Shown one piece after another: positions 1 through 8,100 of a DNA stretch of 34,269 nt (its first letter is position 1; every line of letters starts with the position of its first letter). The notes below the pieces were generated by a model. That model did not search any database. It was not told the origin of the DNA and worked only from the letters and a program-made list of their open reading frames with translations. Origin of the DNA: Alistipes sp. (GTDB taxonomy: Bacteria > Bacteroidota > Bacteroidia > Bacteroidales > Rikenellaceae); the NCBI GenBank assembly GCA_017631035.1, contig JAGBUB010000009.1, positions 1-34,269 on the forward strand, given 5' to 3'. The translations under genes and the position numbers were made by a program.

Positions 1-475
1 AGCAGTTAGTAGTACAAGATGCGTTAGAAACGATTGTCTGACCAGCGTAAGTGCTAGTGTTAACACCGCATACGAACATAGGAGTCTTATCCTTTGCAGG
101 AGCTGACATAACTACATACTTAGCACCAGCCTTGATGTGAGCCTCAGCCTTCTCAGCAGTGAGGAACAAACCAGTTGACTCAACTACGTACTCAGCCTCA
201 ACCTCGTTCCACTTCAAATCCTCGGGGTTGCGCTCTGCAGTTACGCGGATAGACTTACCGTTTACGATAAGGAGGTTCTTCTCAGTGCAATAGTCGATAG
301 TGCCATCGAACTGACCGTGCATTGTGTCATACTTAAGCATGTAAGCCAAGTACTCTACGGGGCAAAGGTCGTTAATACCTACTACATCGTACTTCTCAGT
401 CTGTGTGCAAGCTGCACGGAATACCATACGGCCGATACGTCCGAAACCGTTGATACCAATCTTAATCTGTGCCAT
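1..475 (-). CDS. gap: Type I glyceraldehyde-3-phosphate dehydrogenase (5' part; 3' end beyond the window)
   Basis: Glycolytic/gluconeogenic enzyme that oxidises glyceraldehyde-3-phosphate with NAD and phosphate in the cytoplasm. Reading the reverse complement from ATG at 475 gives [20 protein letters not shown], the N-terminal NAD-binding Rossmann motif (INGFGRIGR). About 158 codons are present. The window cuts the gene just after the active-site segment SNASCTTNC, so the catalytic Cys is the last recognisable element and the catalytic domain is missing. The region also contains STGLF and [13 protein letters not shown], both typical of the family. The start is fixed by the conserved N-terminus. 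A near-perfect Bacteroidetes promoter lies about 50 bases upstream of the start, so the gene has its own transcription start even though mlaF ends 215 bases upstream on the same strand. The family call is very secure. Confidence 0.97.
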   Translation of the reverse strand, partial: MAQIKIGINGFGRIGRMVFRAACTQTEKYDVVGINDLCPVEYLAYMLKYDTMHGQFDGTIDYCTEKNLLIVNGKSIRVTAERNPEDLKWNEVEAEYVVESTGLFLTAEKAEAHIKAGAKYVVMSAPAKDKTPMFVCGVNTSTYAGQTIVSNASCTTNC

Positions 476-526
476 AATTTGTTTAAATGTTATATTAAGT
501 AAAAATTTGTTACTCTTTTATCACCA

Positions 527-558
527 CAAAATTATATACTTTAAGAATACTACGCAAA
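527..558 (-). promoter_or_regulatory. Bacteroidetes-type promoter of gap
   Basis: On the minus strand TTTG (555-558) is followed after exactly 20 bases by TAATTTTG (527-534), matching the Bacteroidetes primary sigma consensus TTTG-N19/20-TAnnTTTG. The predicted start site is near 520, giving a leader of about 45 bases before the gap ATG at 475. Confidence 0.8.
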
Positions 559-690
559 TTTCGGGCGCGAAAAAAGTAAATTTTCGCAATAACTTAACAT
601 AGAATTTACTTTGCAAAGCCACTCTGCGATATAAAACCTGTCGCAAGGTCGCATTTTAGACCCTCAATGCGTAATTTGATTTTTTAGTGA

Positions 691-1443
691 CTAAAATCCG
701 CCACGGGCACGCTTGGCCATCGCCGAAGCGAAGACAAAGTCGTTGAGCTCGCGGTTATCCGAGTACAGAATATCATCCTTCGAGCCTTCCCACCCCTTGT
801 TACCCTCGTAGATGAAGACAATCTTTTCGCCAATCTCCATCACCGAATTCATATCGTGAGTATTGATAATGGTAGTGATGTTATACTCCTTGGTGATATC
901 ATAAATAAGGTTATCGATCACAATCGAGGTCTGCGGGTCGAGTCCCGAGTTGGGCTCGTCGCAGAACAGGTAGCGCGGATTCATCACAATTGCGCGCGCA
1001 ATAGCCGCACGCTTGACCATACCACCGCTAAGCTCTGAAGGGTAGAGGTGATGGGCATTATCCAGATTAACTCGCTTCAGGCAGAGATTCACACGCTCCA
1101 TCTTCTCCTCCTCCGACTGCTCGGTAAAGAGATCGAGCGGAAGCTTCACATTCTCCGCTACGGTAGAGGCGTCGAGCAGAGCTCCACCCTGAAAAATCAT
1201 ACCCACTTCGCGGCGGATAGCCTTGCGACTCTTGAAGTCGAGTGTCGAGAAACACACATCGTCGTAATAGATTGCTCCCTCGTCCACATCGTGCAGACCC
1301 ACCAGCGACTTCAGCAACACGGTCTTACCCGAGCCACTGCGGCCGATAATCAGATTGGTCTGTCCGGTACCGAACTCGGTGGAGATATTCTTTAGTACGG
1401 GGCGTCCTTCGAATGACTTTACTATGTTTTCGGCTTTTATCAC
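691..1443 (-). CDS. MlaF-like ABC transporter ATP-binding protein
   Basis: ATPase of an Mla/MCE-type lipid transporter working with the MlaE-like permease encoded just upstream. Such complexes move phospholipids between the inner membrane and the periplasm/outer membrane. Visible motifs are Walker A GRSGSGKT, signature LSGGMVKRAAIARAI and Walker B LFCDEPNSGLD followed by the INTHD switch. A longer frame opens at a TTG at 1476, but I place the start at GTG 1443-1441. This GTG shares GTGA with the TGA stop of the permease (4-base overlap), a classic coupling arrangement, and the protein then begins VIKAENIVKSF as ABC proteins do (250 aa). No MCE (MlaD) gene follows; the next gene on this strand is gap. 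Confidence 0.92.
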   Translation of the reverse strand: MIKAENIVKSFEGRPVLKNISTEFGTGQTNLIIGRSGSGKTVLLKSLVGLHDVDEGAIYYDDVCFSTLDFKSRKAIRREVGMIFQGGALLDASTVAENVKLPLDLFTEQSEEEKMERVNLCLKRVNLDNAHHLYPSELSGGMVKRAAIARAIVMNPRYLFCDEPNSGLDPQTSIVIDNLIYDITKEYNITTIINTHDMNSVMEIGEKIVFIYEGNKGWEGSKDDILYSDNRELNDFVFASAMAKRARGGF

Positions 1444-2180
1444 GTGCGTATAAGTTGAGTTAATATAAGATTGCAAACCATAATGACAATTGAGCTGACA
1501 ACTACAGCCTTGGTCGAAGCCTTACCCACCTCCAGAGAGTTACCCTTGGTGTAGTAACCACAGTAGGCCGAGATGCTGGTGATAAAGAAGGCAAAGAATG
1601 CCATCTTAACCAGAGCATACCATATTTCGCTCACGTAGAAATAGTATCTCAGGCCATCGACATACTCCGAAGGATTCATAATGCCCGTAATGGCCGCCAT
1701 ACCATAGCCGCCGGCAATACCGATGAGCATACTGAAGATAGCCAGGAAGGGGAAGAAGAAGACCGTAGATACGATTTTGGGCAGAATCAGATACGAGGCC
1801 GAGTTCACACCCATAATCTCCAGGGCGTCAATCTGCTCGGTGATACGCATCGTGCCTATCTCGGAGGCGATGTTAGAGCCCACCTTACCTGCCAAAATCA
1901 GCGACACAACGGTCGATGAAAACTCCAAAATCATAACCTCACGAGTGGCGTAGCCAATCATAAATTGCGGGATGAATGGCGACTCCAACGTGATGGCCAT
2001 CTGCAAGGTCACAACCGAGCCGATGAACACCGAAATGATAGCTGTCAAGCCGATTGAGTTCAAGCCCAGAGCCTCCATCTCGTACATAATGCGCGAGTAG
2101 TAGATGCTTCCCTTCTCGGGACGCGAAAATACCTTCTGCAACAGCAGGGTGTACTTTCCTATGGCTTCAAATATTTTCAA
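1440..2180 (-). CDS. MlaE-like ABC transporter permease
   Basis: Inner-membrane permease of the MlaE/YrbE family, 246 aa, the usual length. The N-terminal amphipathic segment carries KYTLLLQKVFSRPEK. The family core follows: IGSVVTLQMA, then the conserved LAGKVGSNIASEIGTMRITE and QIDALEIMGV. Several long hydrophobic helices follow (FFFPFLAIFSMLIGIAGGY and a C-terminal helix ending ILTQLIRT). It overlaps the ATPase by 4 bases and follows the DUF4834 gene by 43 bases, so the three probably share one transcript. Substrate is inferred from the family (glycerophospholipids); nothing in the sequence specifies import or export. Confidence 0.93.
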   Translation of the reverse strand: MKIFEAIGKYTLLLQKVFSRPEKGSIYYSRIMYEMEALGLNSIGLTAIISVFIGSVVTLQMAITLESPFIPQFMIGYATREVMILEFSSTVVSLILAGKVGSNIASEIGTMRITEQIDALEIMGVNSASYLILPKIVSTVFFFPFLAIFSMLIGIAGGYGMAAITGIMNPSEYVDGLRYYFYVSEIWYALVKMAFFAFFITSISAYCGYYTKGNSLEVGKASTKAVVVSSIVIMVCNLILTQLIRT

Positions 2181-2223
2181 TTATTCCAGTTTTTAGATTT
2201 AGCACTTCATTTGCCGAGCAGGA

Positions 2224-2577
2224 TTACTTTTTCTCCTTTACCTCCTCGAAATCGACATAGTCGCCAACGTTGTCATTCACCCTTTTCTGCGGCTGGCTCG
2301 AGGTGGAGTGTACCCTCACCTCGCCCTCCGACGAACGGGCATTATTCTCTGTCGTTGAGTTGGTGTAGGTATAAAAACCACCCTGCTGCTCGCTCTTTCG
2401 ACTAAGGCGTCGCAGACGGAACAACATAAACAACGGCACCGCAAGCAGAAGCAGCACCACGACAACCACACCAACGACCAACACACCGAAAGCCGATGGT
2501 GCGAAGACCAAAAGCATCACGATAATGATCGTGGTTAGCGGGTTGCGTTGTATATAATTAATTATCGATTCAAACAT
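2224..2577 (-). CDS. DUF4834-like small membrane protein
   Basis: A 117-aa protein of unknown function, resembling the Bacteroidetes DUF4834 family by general layout (recognised from memory, not searched). A short N-terminal segment MFESIINYIQRNP is followed by one long hydrophobic stretch (about residues 15-53) and then a basic patch RLRRLSRK. This predicts a membrane anchor with a cytoplasmic, polar and low-complexity tail rich in Ser/Thr/Asn and ending in charged residues (VDFEEVKEKK). It is first in the probable operon with mlaE and mlaF homologues, 43 bases upstream of the permease. Its position suggests a link to lipid transport, but that is inference only. A TAATTTTG -7 box lies just upstream. 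Confidence 0.8.
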   Translation of the reverse strand: MFESIINYIQRNPLTTIIIVMLLVFAPSAFGVLVVGVVVVVLLLLAVPLFMLFRLRRLSRKSEQQGGFYTYTNSTTENNARSSEGEVRVHSTSSQPQKRVNDNVGDYVDFEEVKEKK

Positions 2578-2618
2578 TTTCTTTTAGTTTTACACTCCCT
2601 ATGCGGGAAAAATCAACG

Positions 2619-2650
2619 CAAAATTACAAAAAAATCACTATTCTGAGAAA
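2619..2650 (-). promoter_or_regulatory. Probable promoter of the DUF4834-mlaE-mlaF operon
   Basis: The minus strand carries TAATTTTG (2619-2626), a perfect -7 box, with TTTC (2647-2650) 20 bases upstream in place of the consensus TTTG. It lies about 40 bases upstream of the ATG at 2577. Confidence 0.55.
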
Positions 2651-2669
2651 TATCTGCTCGTTGTGTGGA

Positions 2670-2687
2670 TAAATTTGCTTAATTTTG
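2670..2687 (+). promoter_or_regulatory. Candidate -7 boxes upstream of purB
   Basis: Two consecutive matches to TAnnTTTG lie upstream of purB: TAAATTTG (2670-2677) and TAATTTTG (2680-2687). Neither has a clear TTTG at the right spacing, so this is a weak call. The ATG at 2710 follows by about 22 bases. Confidence 0.35.
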
Positions 2688-2709
2688 AAGCCAAATAAAC
2701 CTATTTAAT

Positions 2710-4053
2710 ATGTCACATCAACTTTTATCAATCTCGCCGGTCGATGGCCGCTACAATAAAGTAACGTCCGCTTTGTCGGATTATTTCTCTGAGTATGCAC
2801 TTATTCGCTACCGCGTACGCGTGGAGGTAGAGTATTTCATCGCATTGTGCGAACTGCCCCTGCCCCAGCTCGCAGGTGTACCCAAGTCGGCATACGACGA
2901 GTTGCGCAAACTCTACACCGAATTTACTATGGAGGATGCACTCCACGTAAAGGAGATTGAGAGCGTAACAAATCACGACGTTAAGGCTGTTGAGTATCTT
3001 TTGAAGGAGAAGCTCGAGCAGTTGGGACTTAACGACTACCGCGAGTTTGTTCACTTTGGTCTTACATCGCAGGATATCAACAATACGGCTACTCCCCTTT
3101 TGTTGGAGGAGGCTTTGGCCGAGGTATATCTGCCCGCATTGCACGAGTTGGTTGACAAGATCTACTCACTGGCCGAGCAGTGGGAGGATGTGCCTATGTT
3201 GGCGCACACTCACGGTCAGCCCGCATCACCCACACGTCTGGGCAAGGAGTTCAAGGTATTCGTTGAGCGTTTGGAGCGCCAGATTGACCTTTTGCAGGAT
3301 GTTGAGCCTATGGCTAAGTTTGGTGGTGCAACAGGTGGTTTCAATGCTCACAATGTAGCTTACCCCGAGATCGACTGGGTGGAGTTTGGTAACAACTTCG
3401 TTGACTCGCTCGGCTTGGTACGCGCACAGTACACCACACAGATTGAGCACTACGATAACCTTGCTGCTACGTTCGACGCCCTGAAGCGTATCAACACAAT
3501 CCTTACAGACCTTGCTCGCGATATGTGGACTTATATCTCAATGGAGTACTTCCGCCAGCAGGTTAAGAAGGGTGAGGTTGGCTCATCGGCTATGCCCCAC
3601 AAGGTTAACCCCATCGACTTCGAGAATGCCGAGGGTAACTTCGGTGTTGCAAATGCTATCTATGAGCACCTTGCAGCAAAACTCCCCATCTCGCGTATGC
3701 AGCGCGACTTGACCGACTCGACAGTTTTGCGTAACGTGGGTGTTCCCGTAGCACATACCCTCATCGGTTTTGCGTCATTGCAGAAGGGCTTGGGCAAGGT
3801 AATCTTGAACGAGGCTGCACTCGCTGCCGATTTGGAGGATAACTGGGCTGTAGTTGCCGAGGCTATGCAGACCATCTTGCGCCGTGAGGCATATCCCAAC
3901 CCCTACGAGGCATTGAAGGCCTTGACTCGCACAGGTGGTCACATCACTGAGCAGACTATCAAGGAGTTTGTCGAGACACTCGATGTACCCGAGAGCGTTA
4001 AGGCTGAGCTTCGTGCCATCACACCGCACAACTATGTAGGTGTAGTGAAATAA
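2710..4053 (+). CDS. purB: Adenylosuccinate lyase
   Basis: Cytoplasmic purine-biosynthesis enzyme of the fumarase/aspartase superfamily. It releases fumarate from SAICAR and from adenylosuccinate. The 447-aa length fits bacterial PurB. The superfamily signature is clear in GSSAMPHKVNPIDFENAEGN, containing the flexible catalytic loop. Other conserved blocks are FVHFGLTSQDINNTA and AHTHGQPASPTRLGKE (with the catalytic His of the HTHGQ segment). The N-terminus LLSISPVDGRY is typical, fixing the ATG at 2710. It appears to be a single-gene unit closed by a strong hairpin terminator at 4077-4108. Confidence 0.97.
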   Translation: MSHQLLSISPVDGRYNKVTSALSDYFSEYALIRYRVRVEVEYFIALCELPLPQLAGVPKSAYDELRKLYTEFTMEDALHVKEIESVTNHDVKAVEYLLKEKLEQLGLNDYREFVHFGLTSQDINNTATPLLLEEALAEVYLPALHELVDKIYSLAEQWEDVPMLAHTHGQPASPTRLGKEFKVFVERLERQIDLLQDVEPMAKFGGATGGFNAHNVAYPEIDWVEFGNNFVDSLGLVRAQYTTQIEHYDNLAATFDALKRINTILTDLARDMWTYISMEYFRQQVKKGEVGSSAMPHKVNPIDFENAEGNFGVANAIYEHLAAKLPISRMQRDLTDSTVLRNVGVPVAHTLIGFASLQKGLGKVILNEAALAADLEDNWAVVAEAMQTILRREAYPNPYEALKALTRTGGHITEQTIKEFVETLDVPESVKAELRAITPHNYVGVVK

Positions 4054-4076
4054 GCACTACGCAAAAAATACTTTTT

Positions 4077-4108
4077 AACAGCAAGGCTTCAAGTCTTGCT
4101 GTTTTTTT
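4077..4108 (+). terminator. Rho-independent terminator after purB
   Basis: AACAGCAAG (4077-4085) pairs with CTTGCTGTT (4095-4103) over a 9-base loop and is followed by a run of T to 4108. It lies 24 bases after the purB stop. Confidence 0.85.
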
Positions 4109-4172
4109 ATCCCCAAAAGTGGGAATAGAGGAGATTGGAGTATCATTATTTATAGTGAAATTAGCGCATCGG

Positions 4173-4204
4173 TTTTATAATTTAAATTTTTTAAATTACT
4201 TTTG
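4173..4204 (+). promoter_or_regulatory. Promoter of the His-rich protein / TonB receptor unit
   Basis: TTTT (4173-4176) is followed after 20 bases by TACTTTTG (4197-4204), a full TAnnTTTG box. Transcription would start near 4210, only a few bases before the ATG at 4214 and about 20 before the ATG at 4229. This makes 4229 a serious alternative start for the following gene. Confidence 0.6.
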
Positions 4205-4213
4205 TCACCGCAA

Positions 4214-4576
4214 ATGGTTTCACGAGTAATGACATATCTACGCCAGACGGGCGCCATCTTGTTGATGCTGCTCTCGTTTGTTGTATATGTAGGAGGCATA
4301 ACCCTCTTCTCGCACGGTCACACCATCGACGGCGAGATGGTTTACCATTCGCACATTCACACGGGTTCTGCCGAGCAACCCGACCATACGCACTCGTCGT
4401 TGCAGTTCAAGACTCTGGCTGCATTGGCTATGTATATCGCTCTGGGTGCGGTCAACATTCAACACATCGACCTGCCTACAAGCACGGCAATCACACTCGA
4501 CTCAGCCGACACACACAGCATTGCAACGCGTAGCGTAACCTTCTTCTCGCTTCGCGCACCTCCTGCTATTATGTAA
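4214..4576 (+). CDS. Small His-rich membrane or exported protein, function unknown
   Basis: About 120 aa. The N-terminus has a strong hydrophobic segment (GAILLMLLSFVVYVGGITLF), which could be a signal anchor. It is followed by a histidine cluster: SHGHTID, YHSHIHTG and DHTHSS within about 35 residues. A second hydrophobic stretch (LAALAMYIALGAV) follows. The spacing of His residues suggests metal binding, probably outside the cytoplasm; this is inference. I chose ATG 4214; ATG 4229 (MTYLRQTG) is equally plausible given the promoter position, and a TTG at 4202 is unlikely because it falls inside the -7 box. It sits 116 bases upstream of a TonB-dependent receptor in the same direction with no terminator recognised between, so a shared metal-related role is possible. 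I do not recognise a named family with confidence. Confidence 0.7.
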   Translation: MVSRVMTYLRQTGAILLMLLSFVVYVGGITLFSHGHTIDGEMVYHSHIHTGSAEQPDHTHSSLQFKTLAALAMYIALGAVNIQHIDLPTSTAITLDSADTHSIATRSVTFFSLRAPPAIM

Positions 4577-4682
4577 TTTCAGACTTGCTTCCTTTCGTGG
4601 AAGATTATCTTTCGACGGTTCCCTGGAACACGTCGAGGAGTTGTGTGCTGCGCTCTGCGGCACTCCCACAAATTACATAATA
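4567..4682 (+). other. Structured intergenic segment bounded by a 13-bp inverted repeat
   Basis: TATTATGTAATTT (4567-4579, including the stop codon of the upstream gene) is the perfect reverse complement of AAATTACATAATA (4670-4682), which ends 10 bases before the TonB receptor ATG. Between them are three further hairpins: CTTCC/GGAAG (4588-4592/4599-4603), TCGACGGTTC/GAAC-A-CGTCGA (4612-4621/4626-4636), and a third arm (4637-4666) built from GGAG/CTCC, TGC/GCA and CGC/GCG. Together they could form a closed multi-branch junction in the mRNA. It could be a cis-regulatory RNA, an mRNA-stability element or a small repeat insertion; the sequence alone does not decide. Confidence 0.5.
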
Positions 4683-4692
4683 CAAAGAGACA

Positions 4693-6996
4693 ATGAAGAT
4701 TAAATTTATACTCAAGACACTTTTCGTCGCACTCCTTTATATAATGTCTGCCACCGATATGATGGCACAAAACTCAAACAATAGCGACGCCAACATTCAC
4801 GGACACGTAATCCACTCGCAGACTCGCGAGCACATCCCCTTCGTTACAATCACCATCAAGGGTACCACCATCGGCCTTGTAGCTGACTCATCGGGACACT
4901 TCTTTTTGAAAAATCTTCCCGTAGGCGAACTGACAATCGTAGCCGAGGCCATCGGACTTGAGACCGTAGAGCAGGTAGTAAAGACCGAGCAGGGCAAGAG
5001 CATCGAGATTAACTTTTCGATGTCGGATGCCACACACAATATGGATGAGGTGGTGGTATCAGCCACACGTAACGAGACCAATAAGAAGAGTACGGCAACC
5101 ATCGTAAACGTCGCTTCGGCGAAGCTCTTCGAGAACACCTCGTCGTCAAACCTGGCCGAGTCGCTGGCATTCCAGCCGGGTCTCAGAGTAGAGAACACCT
5201 GCGGTAACTGCGGTGCAGTGCAGCTTCGCATCAATGGTCTCGATGGTCAGTATTCGCAGATTCTGCTCGACTCGAGCCCTATCTTCTCGTCACTGGCGGG
5301 TGTATATGGTCTGGAGCAGTTGCCCGTATCGATGATTGAGCGTGTGGAGGTTATTCGTGGCGGAGGATCGGCACTCTATGGTTCTAACGCCATCGGTGGT
5401 GTGGTAAACATCATCACAAAGGAGCCCCTTCGCAACTCGCTCTCGCTCTCTCACACTACCAACATCTTAGAGAGTGGCAATACCGAGTTCAACACATCGC
5501 TCAACGGCTCATTCGTATCGGATGACCGTCGTGCAGGTGTGTATCTGTTTGGTATGGTCAAGGATCGTGATGCCTACGACCGTAACGACGACGGCTTTGT
5601 CGATCTTACGAGTATGCTCGCTCGCACCATAGGCTTCCGCGGCTACTACAAGACATCGGCAACATCGAAGCTCACAGCCGAGTATCACAACATAAGCGAG
5701 TTCCGTCGCGGTGGCGACAACATCGACCTTCCTCCCCATATGGCCGAGATTGCCGAGCAGGTGGATCACAACATCAACGGCGGTAGCCTGCGCTGGAACT
5801 ACTATGCCCCCAATACTCGCCACTTTGTAGATATCTACGCATCGGCGCAGGGCATTGGTCGCGACAGCTACTACGGCACAGGCAAGGACCCCAACGCCTA
5901 TGGACGAACAGAGGATATCACGCTCGTAGCAGGTGCGCAGTATAGCTATGTATTCAACAAGTGCCTCTTTATGCCGGCGCAGTTCACCGTAGGTTTTGAG
6001 TATTCGTACAACGACCTCGACGACCACTCTATCGGCTTCGACCGTTCTATCCAGCAGACTGTGCGCACAGCAGGCGTCTTCGTACAGAATGAGTGGAAGA
6101 ACGAGAAGGTAAACTTCGTTATCGGTGGTCGTTTCGATAAGCATAGTATGATGAAGAACATTATCTTCTCGCCCCGTGCCAACCTGCGATATAGCCCCCA
6201 CGAGGATATTGGTTTGCGCGTGAGCTACTCGAGTGGTTACCGTGCTCCGCAGGCCTTCGACGAGGATTTGCATATCGATGCGGTGAACAACCAGTCGTCA
6301 ATCATACAGCTCGACCCCAACCTCAAACCCGAGTACTCGCACAGTTTCAGCGCCTCGGCCGACCTTTACCACAACTTCGGCATACTGCAAACTAACCTGC
6401 TGATCGAGGGCTTCTACACTATGCTCGACGATGTGTTTGCATTGGCAAAGACGGGAGAGAATGAGGCTGGATATATTATTCAGACCCGCTACAACGCTTC
6501 AGGCGCCAAGGTACGCGGTCTGACCGCAGAGCTTAAGCTGGGTATTCCCGACCGCTTCGAACTTCAGGCGGGTTACACCTTCCAGCGTAGCCACTACAAC
6601 GAGCCTGAGGAGTGGTCTGACAACGTAGAGGCACAGCGTCGTATGTTCCGCACACCCGACCACTACGCCTACTTCACAGCCTCGGCTAACATCACCCGCA
6701 AGTTCAAAACTTCGCTCTTTGGTAACTACACGGGCTCTATGCTCGTGCAGCACAACGCTGGCTATATCGAGGCCGATCGCACCGAGCTTACCCCATCGTT
6801 CTGGGATATGGGTCTTAAACTAAGTTATAACTTCACACTCACTCCCACCATCGGTCTGGAACTCAACGGCGGTGTGAAGAACATCTTCGACGCCTACCAA
6901 AGCGACATCGATCGTGGTGCATTCCGCGACTCGGTATATATCTATGGTCCGATGAATCCCCGTACATTCTTCCTCGGACTTAAGTTTACACTATAA
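4693..6996 (+). CDS. TonB-dependent outer-membrane receptor with N-terminal carboxypeptidase-regulatory-like domain
   Basis: A 767-aa outer-membrane active transporter. A signal peptide ends in ATDMMAQ. Residues about 35-115 form a CarboxypepD_reg-like domain (IHGHVIHSQTREHIPFVTI). A plug domain follows, with MDEVVVSATRN, ENTCGNCGAVQLRINGLDG and the very typical YGSNAIGGVVNIITKEP. The rest is a 22-strand-type barrel ending in GLKFTL. The Cys pair CGNCG in the plug is an unusual, subfamily-like mark. The ligand cannot be read from the sequence; the His-rich small protein upstream hints at a metal or metal complex (inference). It is not SusC-like: there is no SusD partner and the length is shorter. 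It ends at a bidirectional terminator facing manA. Confidence 0.93.
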   Translation: MKIKFILKTLFVALLYIMSATDMMAQNSNNSDANIHGHVIHSQTREHIPFVTITIKGTTIGLVADSSGHFFLKNLPVGELTIVAEAIGLETVEQVVKTEQGKSIEINFSMSDATHNMDEVVVSATRNETNKKSTATIVNVASAKLFENTSSSNLAESLAFQPGLRVENTCGNCGAVQLRINGLDGQYSQILLDSSPIFSSLAGVYGLEQLPVSMIERVEVIRGGGSALYGSNAIGGVVNIITKEPLRNSLSLSHTTNILESGNTEFNTSLNGSFVSDDRRAGVYLFGMVKDRDAYDRNDDGFVDLTSMLARTIGFRGYYKTSATSKLTAEYHNISEFRRGGDNIDLPPHMAEIAEQVDHNINGGSLRWNYYAPNTRHFVDIYASAQGIGRDSYYGTGKDPNAYGRTEDITLVAGAQYSYVFNKCLFMPAQFTVGFEYSYNDLDDHSIGFDRSIQQTVRTAGVFVQNEWKNEKVNFVIGGRFDKHSMMKNIIFSPRANLRYSPHEDIGLRVSYSSGYRAPQAFDEDLHIDAVNNQSSIIQLDPNLKPEYSHSFSASADLYHNFGILQTNLLIEGFYTMLDDVFALAKTGENEAGYIIQTRYNASGAKVRGLTAELKLGIPDRFELQAGYTFQRSHYNEPEEWSDNVEAQRRMFRTPDHYAYFTASANITRKFKTSLFGNYTGSMLVQHNAGYIEADRTELTPSFWDMGLKLSYNFTLTPTIGLELNGGVKNIFDAYQSDIDRGAFRDSVYIYGPMNPRTFFLGLKFTL

Positions 6997-7033
6997 TATA
7001 AAGGAGCTGAAAAGTATCAAGAGTATAAAAAGA

Positions 7034-7063
7034 AAGGGTGTCCGATTGGACACCCTTATTTTA
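7034..7063. terminator. Bidirectional terminator between convergent TonB receptor and manA
   Basis: AAGGGTGTCC (7034-7043) pairs perfectly with GGACACCCTT (7048-7057) over the loop GATT. A T-rich tail follows on the plus strand (ATTTTATTT) and on the minus strand (TCTTTTTA), so it can serve both genes. Confidence 0.9.
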
Positions 7064-7101
7064 TTTACTTTATCGGAGCGAGAATTCTTGTTAGGCGATT
7101 T

Positions 7102-8088
7102 CTATTTGATATAGACCTCGAGCAACGTAGCCTGACCTCGAAGCTCCACCATATCGGCCTCGGCCGGGATAAGCACAAGCTCGTAGGGAGTGATATGCTC
7201 AATATGCTCACCCATCACCACATCGGCCTCGCCCTCGGCGCAGATATATAGCACAAACGAGTCGAGCGACGCATAGTCGAACTCCTTCTTGCCGTCAAGG
7301 GCAATTGCGTTGGTAGTAAAGTAGGGACAATCGACAATACCTACGGCTTGATTCTCCTTGAGAGTATATCGCTTGTAGCAGGCATCGGCATCGCTACCAA
7401 AGTCGATAGCATCGACAGCCAAAGCGGTGTGCAACTCGCGGGGCTGACCATTGGCATCGACACGGTTCCAGTCGTAGATGCGGTAAGTAATATCCGAGGT
7501 CTGCTGAATCTCAATCACATCGACACCGCTACCCAAGGCGTGGATGGTACCTGCAGGGATGAAAAACACATCGCCCTTCTTTACCTCTACACGATTCATA
7601 ATCTCGGGCAGACGATCCTCATTTACAGCCGCCAGGTACTGCTCACGTGTAATATTGGCATCCTTGAAGCCGATATATATCGAGGCACCCTCGCGACAAC
7701 CCGCGATGTACCACATCTCGGTCTTGCCGTAAGAGTCGTGGCGCTCGGCCGCCAACTCATCATCGGGATGCACCTGTACCGAAAGCGTATCGCAGCACTC
7801 GAGGCTCTTGATAAGTAGCGGGAAGGTAAGACCATAGCGATCGTAGTTCTTCTCACCCACGAGATTGCCCATATACACCTCGACAAGCTCCTCGATGGTG
7901 TTTCGCTTGAGGTAACCATTGGCTACCACCGACTCATCGCCCGCAACCGACGAAAGATCCCAACACTCGCCATAGGGTTTCGAGGGGTCTATCTTTGCAC
8001 CCTTGCCCTGCTTCACACGCGAAAGCAACTCGGTGCCGCCCCACAGACGCTCCTTGAGTCGCGGAATAAATTTTATTGGATATAACAT
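7102..8088 (-). CDS. manA: Type I mannose-6-phosphate isomerase (class I, short form)
   Basis: Zinc enzyme interconverting fructose-6-phosphate and mannose-6-phosphate in the cytoplasm, feeding GDP-mannose/fucose synthesis or mannose catabolism. The 328-aa length is that of the short Bacillus-like form. N-terminal LKERLWGGTELL is typical. Metal-site motifs are VQVHPDDELA (Gln and His ligands) and KTEMWYI (Glu ligand), with the third His region in AGTIHALGSGVDVIEIQQ. The C-terminal cupin part carries SDITYRIYDWNR. It starts 12 bases after the stop of the cysteate synthase gene, so the two are probably co-transcribed; a functional link between them is not obvious. Confidence 0.93.
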   Translation of the reverse strand: MLYPIKFIPRLKERLWGGTELLSRVKQGKGAKIDPSKPYGECWDLSSVAGDESVVANGYLKRNTIEELVEVYMGNLVGEKNYDRYGLTFPLLIKSLECCDTLSVQVHPDDELAAERHDSYGKTEMWYIAGCREGASIYIGFKDANITREQYLAAVNEDRLPEIMNRVEVKKGDVFFIPAGTIHALGSGVDVIEIQQTSDITYRIYDWNRVDANGQPRELHTALAVDAIDFGSDADACYKRYTLKENQAVGIVDCPYFTTNAIALDGKKEFDYASLDSFVLYICAEGEADVVMGEHIEHITPYELVLIPAEADMVELRGQATLLEVYIK

Positions 8089-8100
8089 ATTTCGTTAGTT

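Noticed and set aside
1441-1476. TTG start at 1476 for the MlaF-like ATPase
   Set aside because: The extra 11 residues are not part of the ABC fold, and the GTG at 1443 forms the usual GTGA overlap with the permease stop.
4567-4682. tRNA or known riboswitch in the structured segment before the TonB receptor
   Set aside because: The closing stem is 13 bp with no tRNA-like conserved loops. It is too short for a cobalamin riboswitch and matches no other class I know.
5509-6273. Minus-strand frame of 254 codons inside the TonB receptor gene
   Set aside because: A shadow of the barrel-coding region with low-complexity Val/Thr composition and no family motif.
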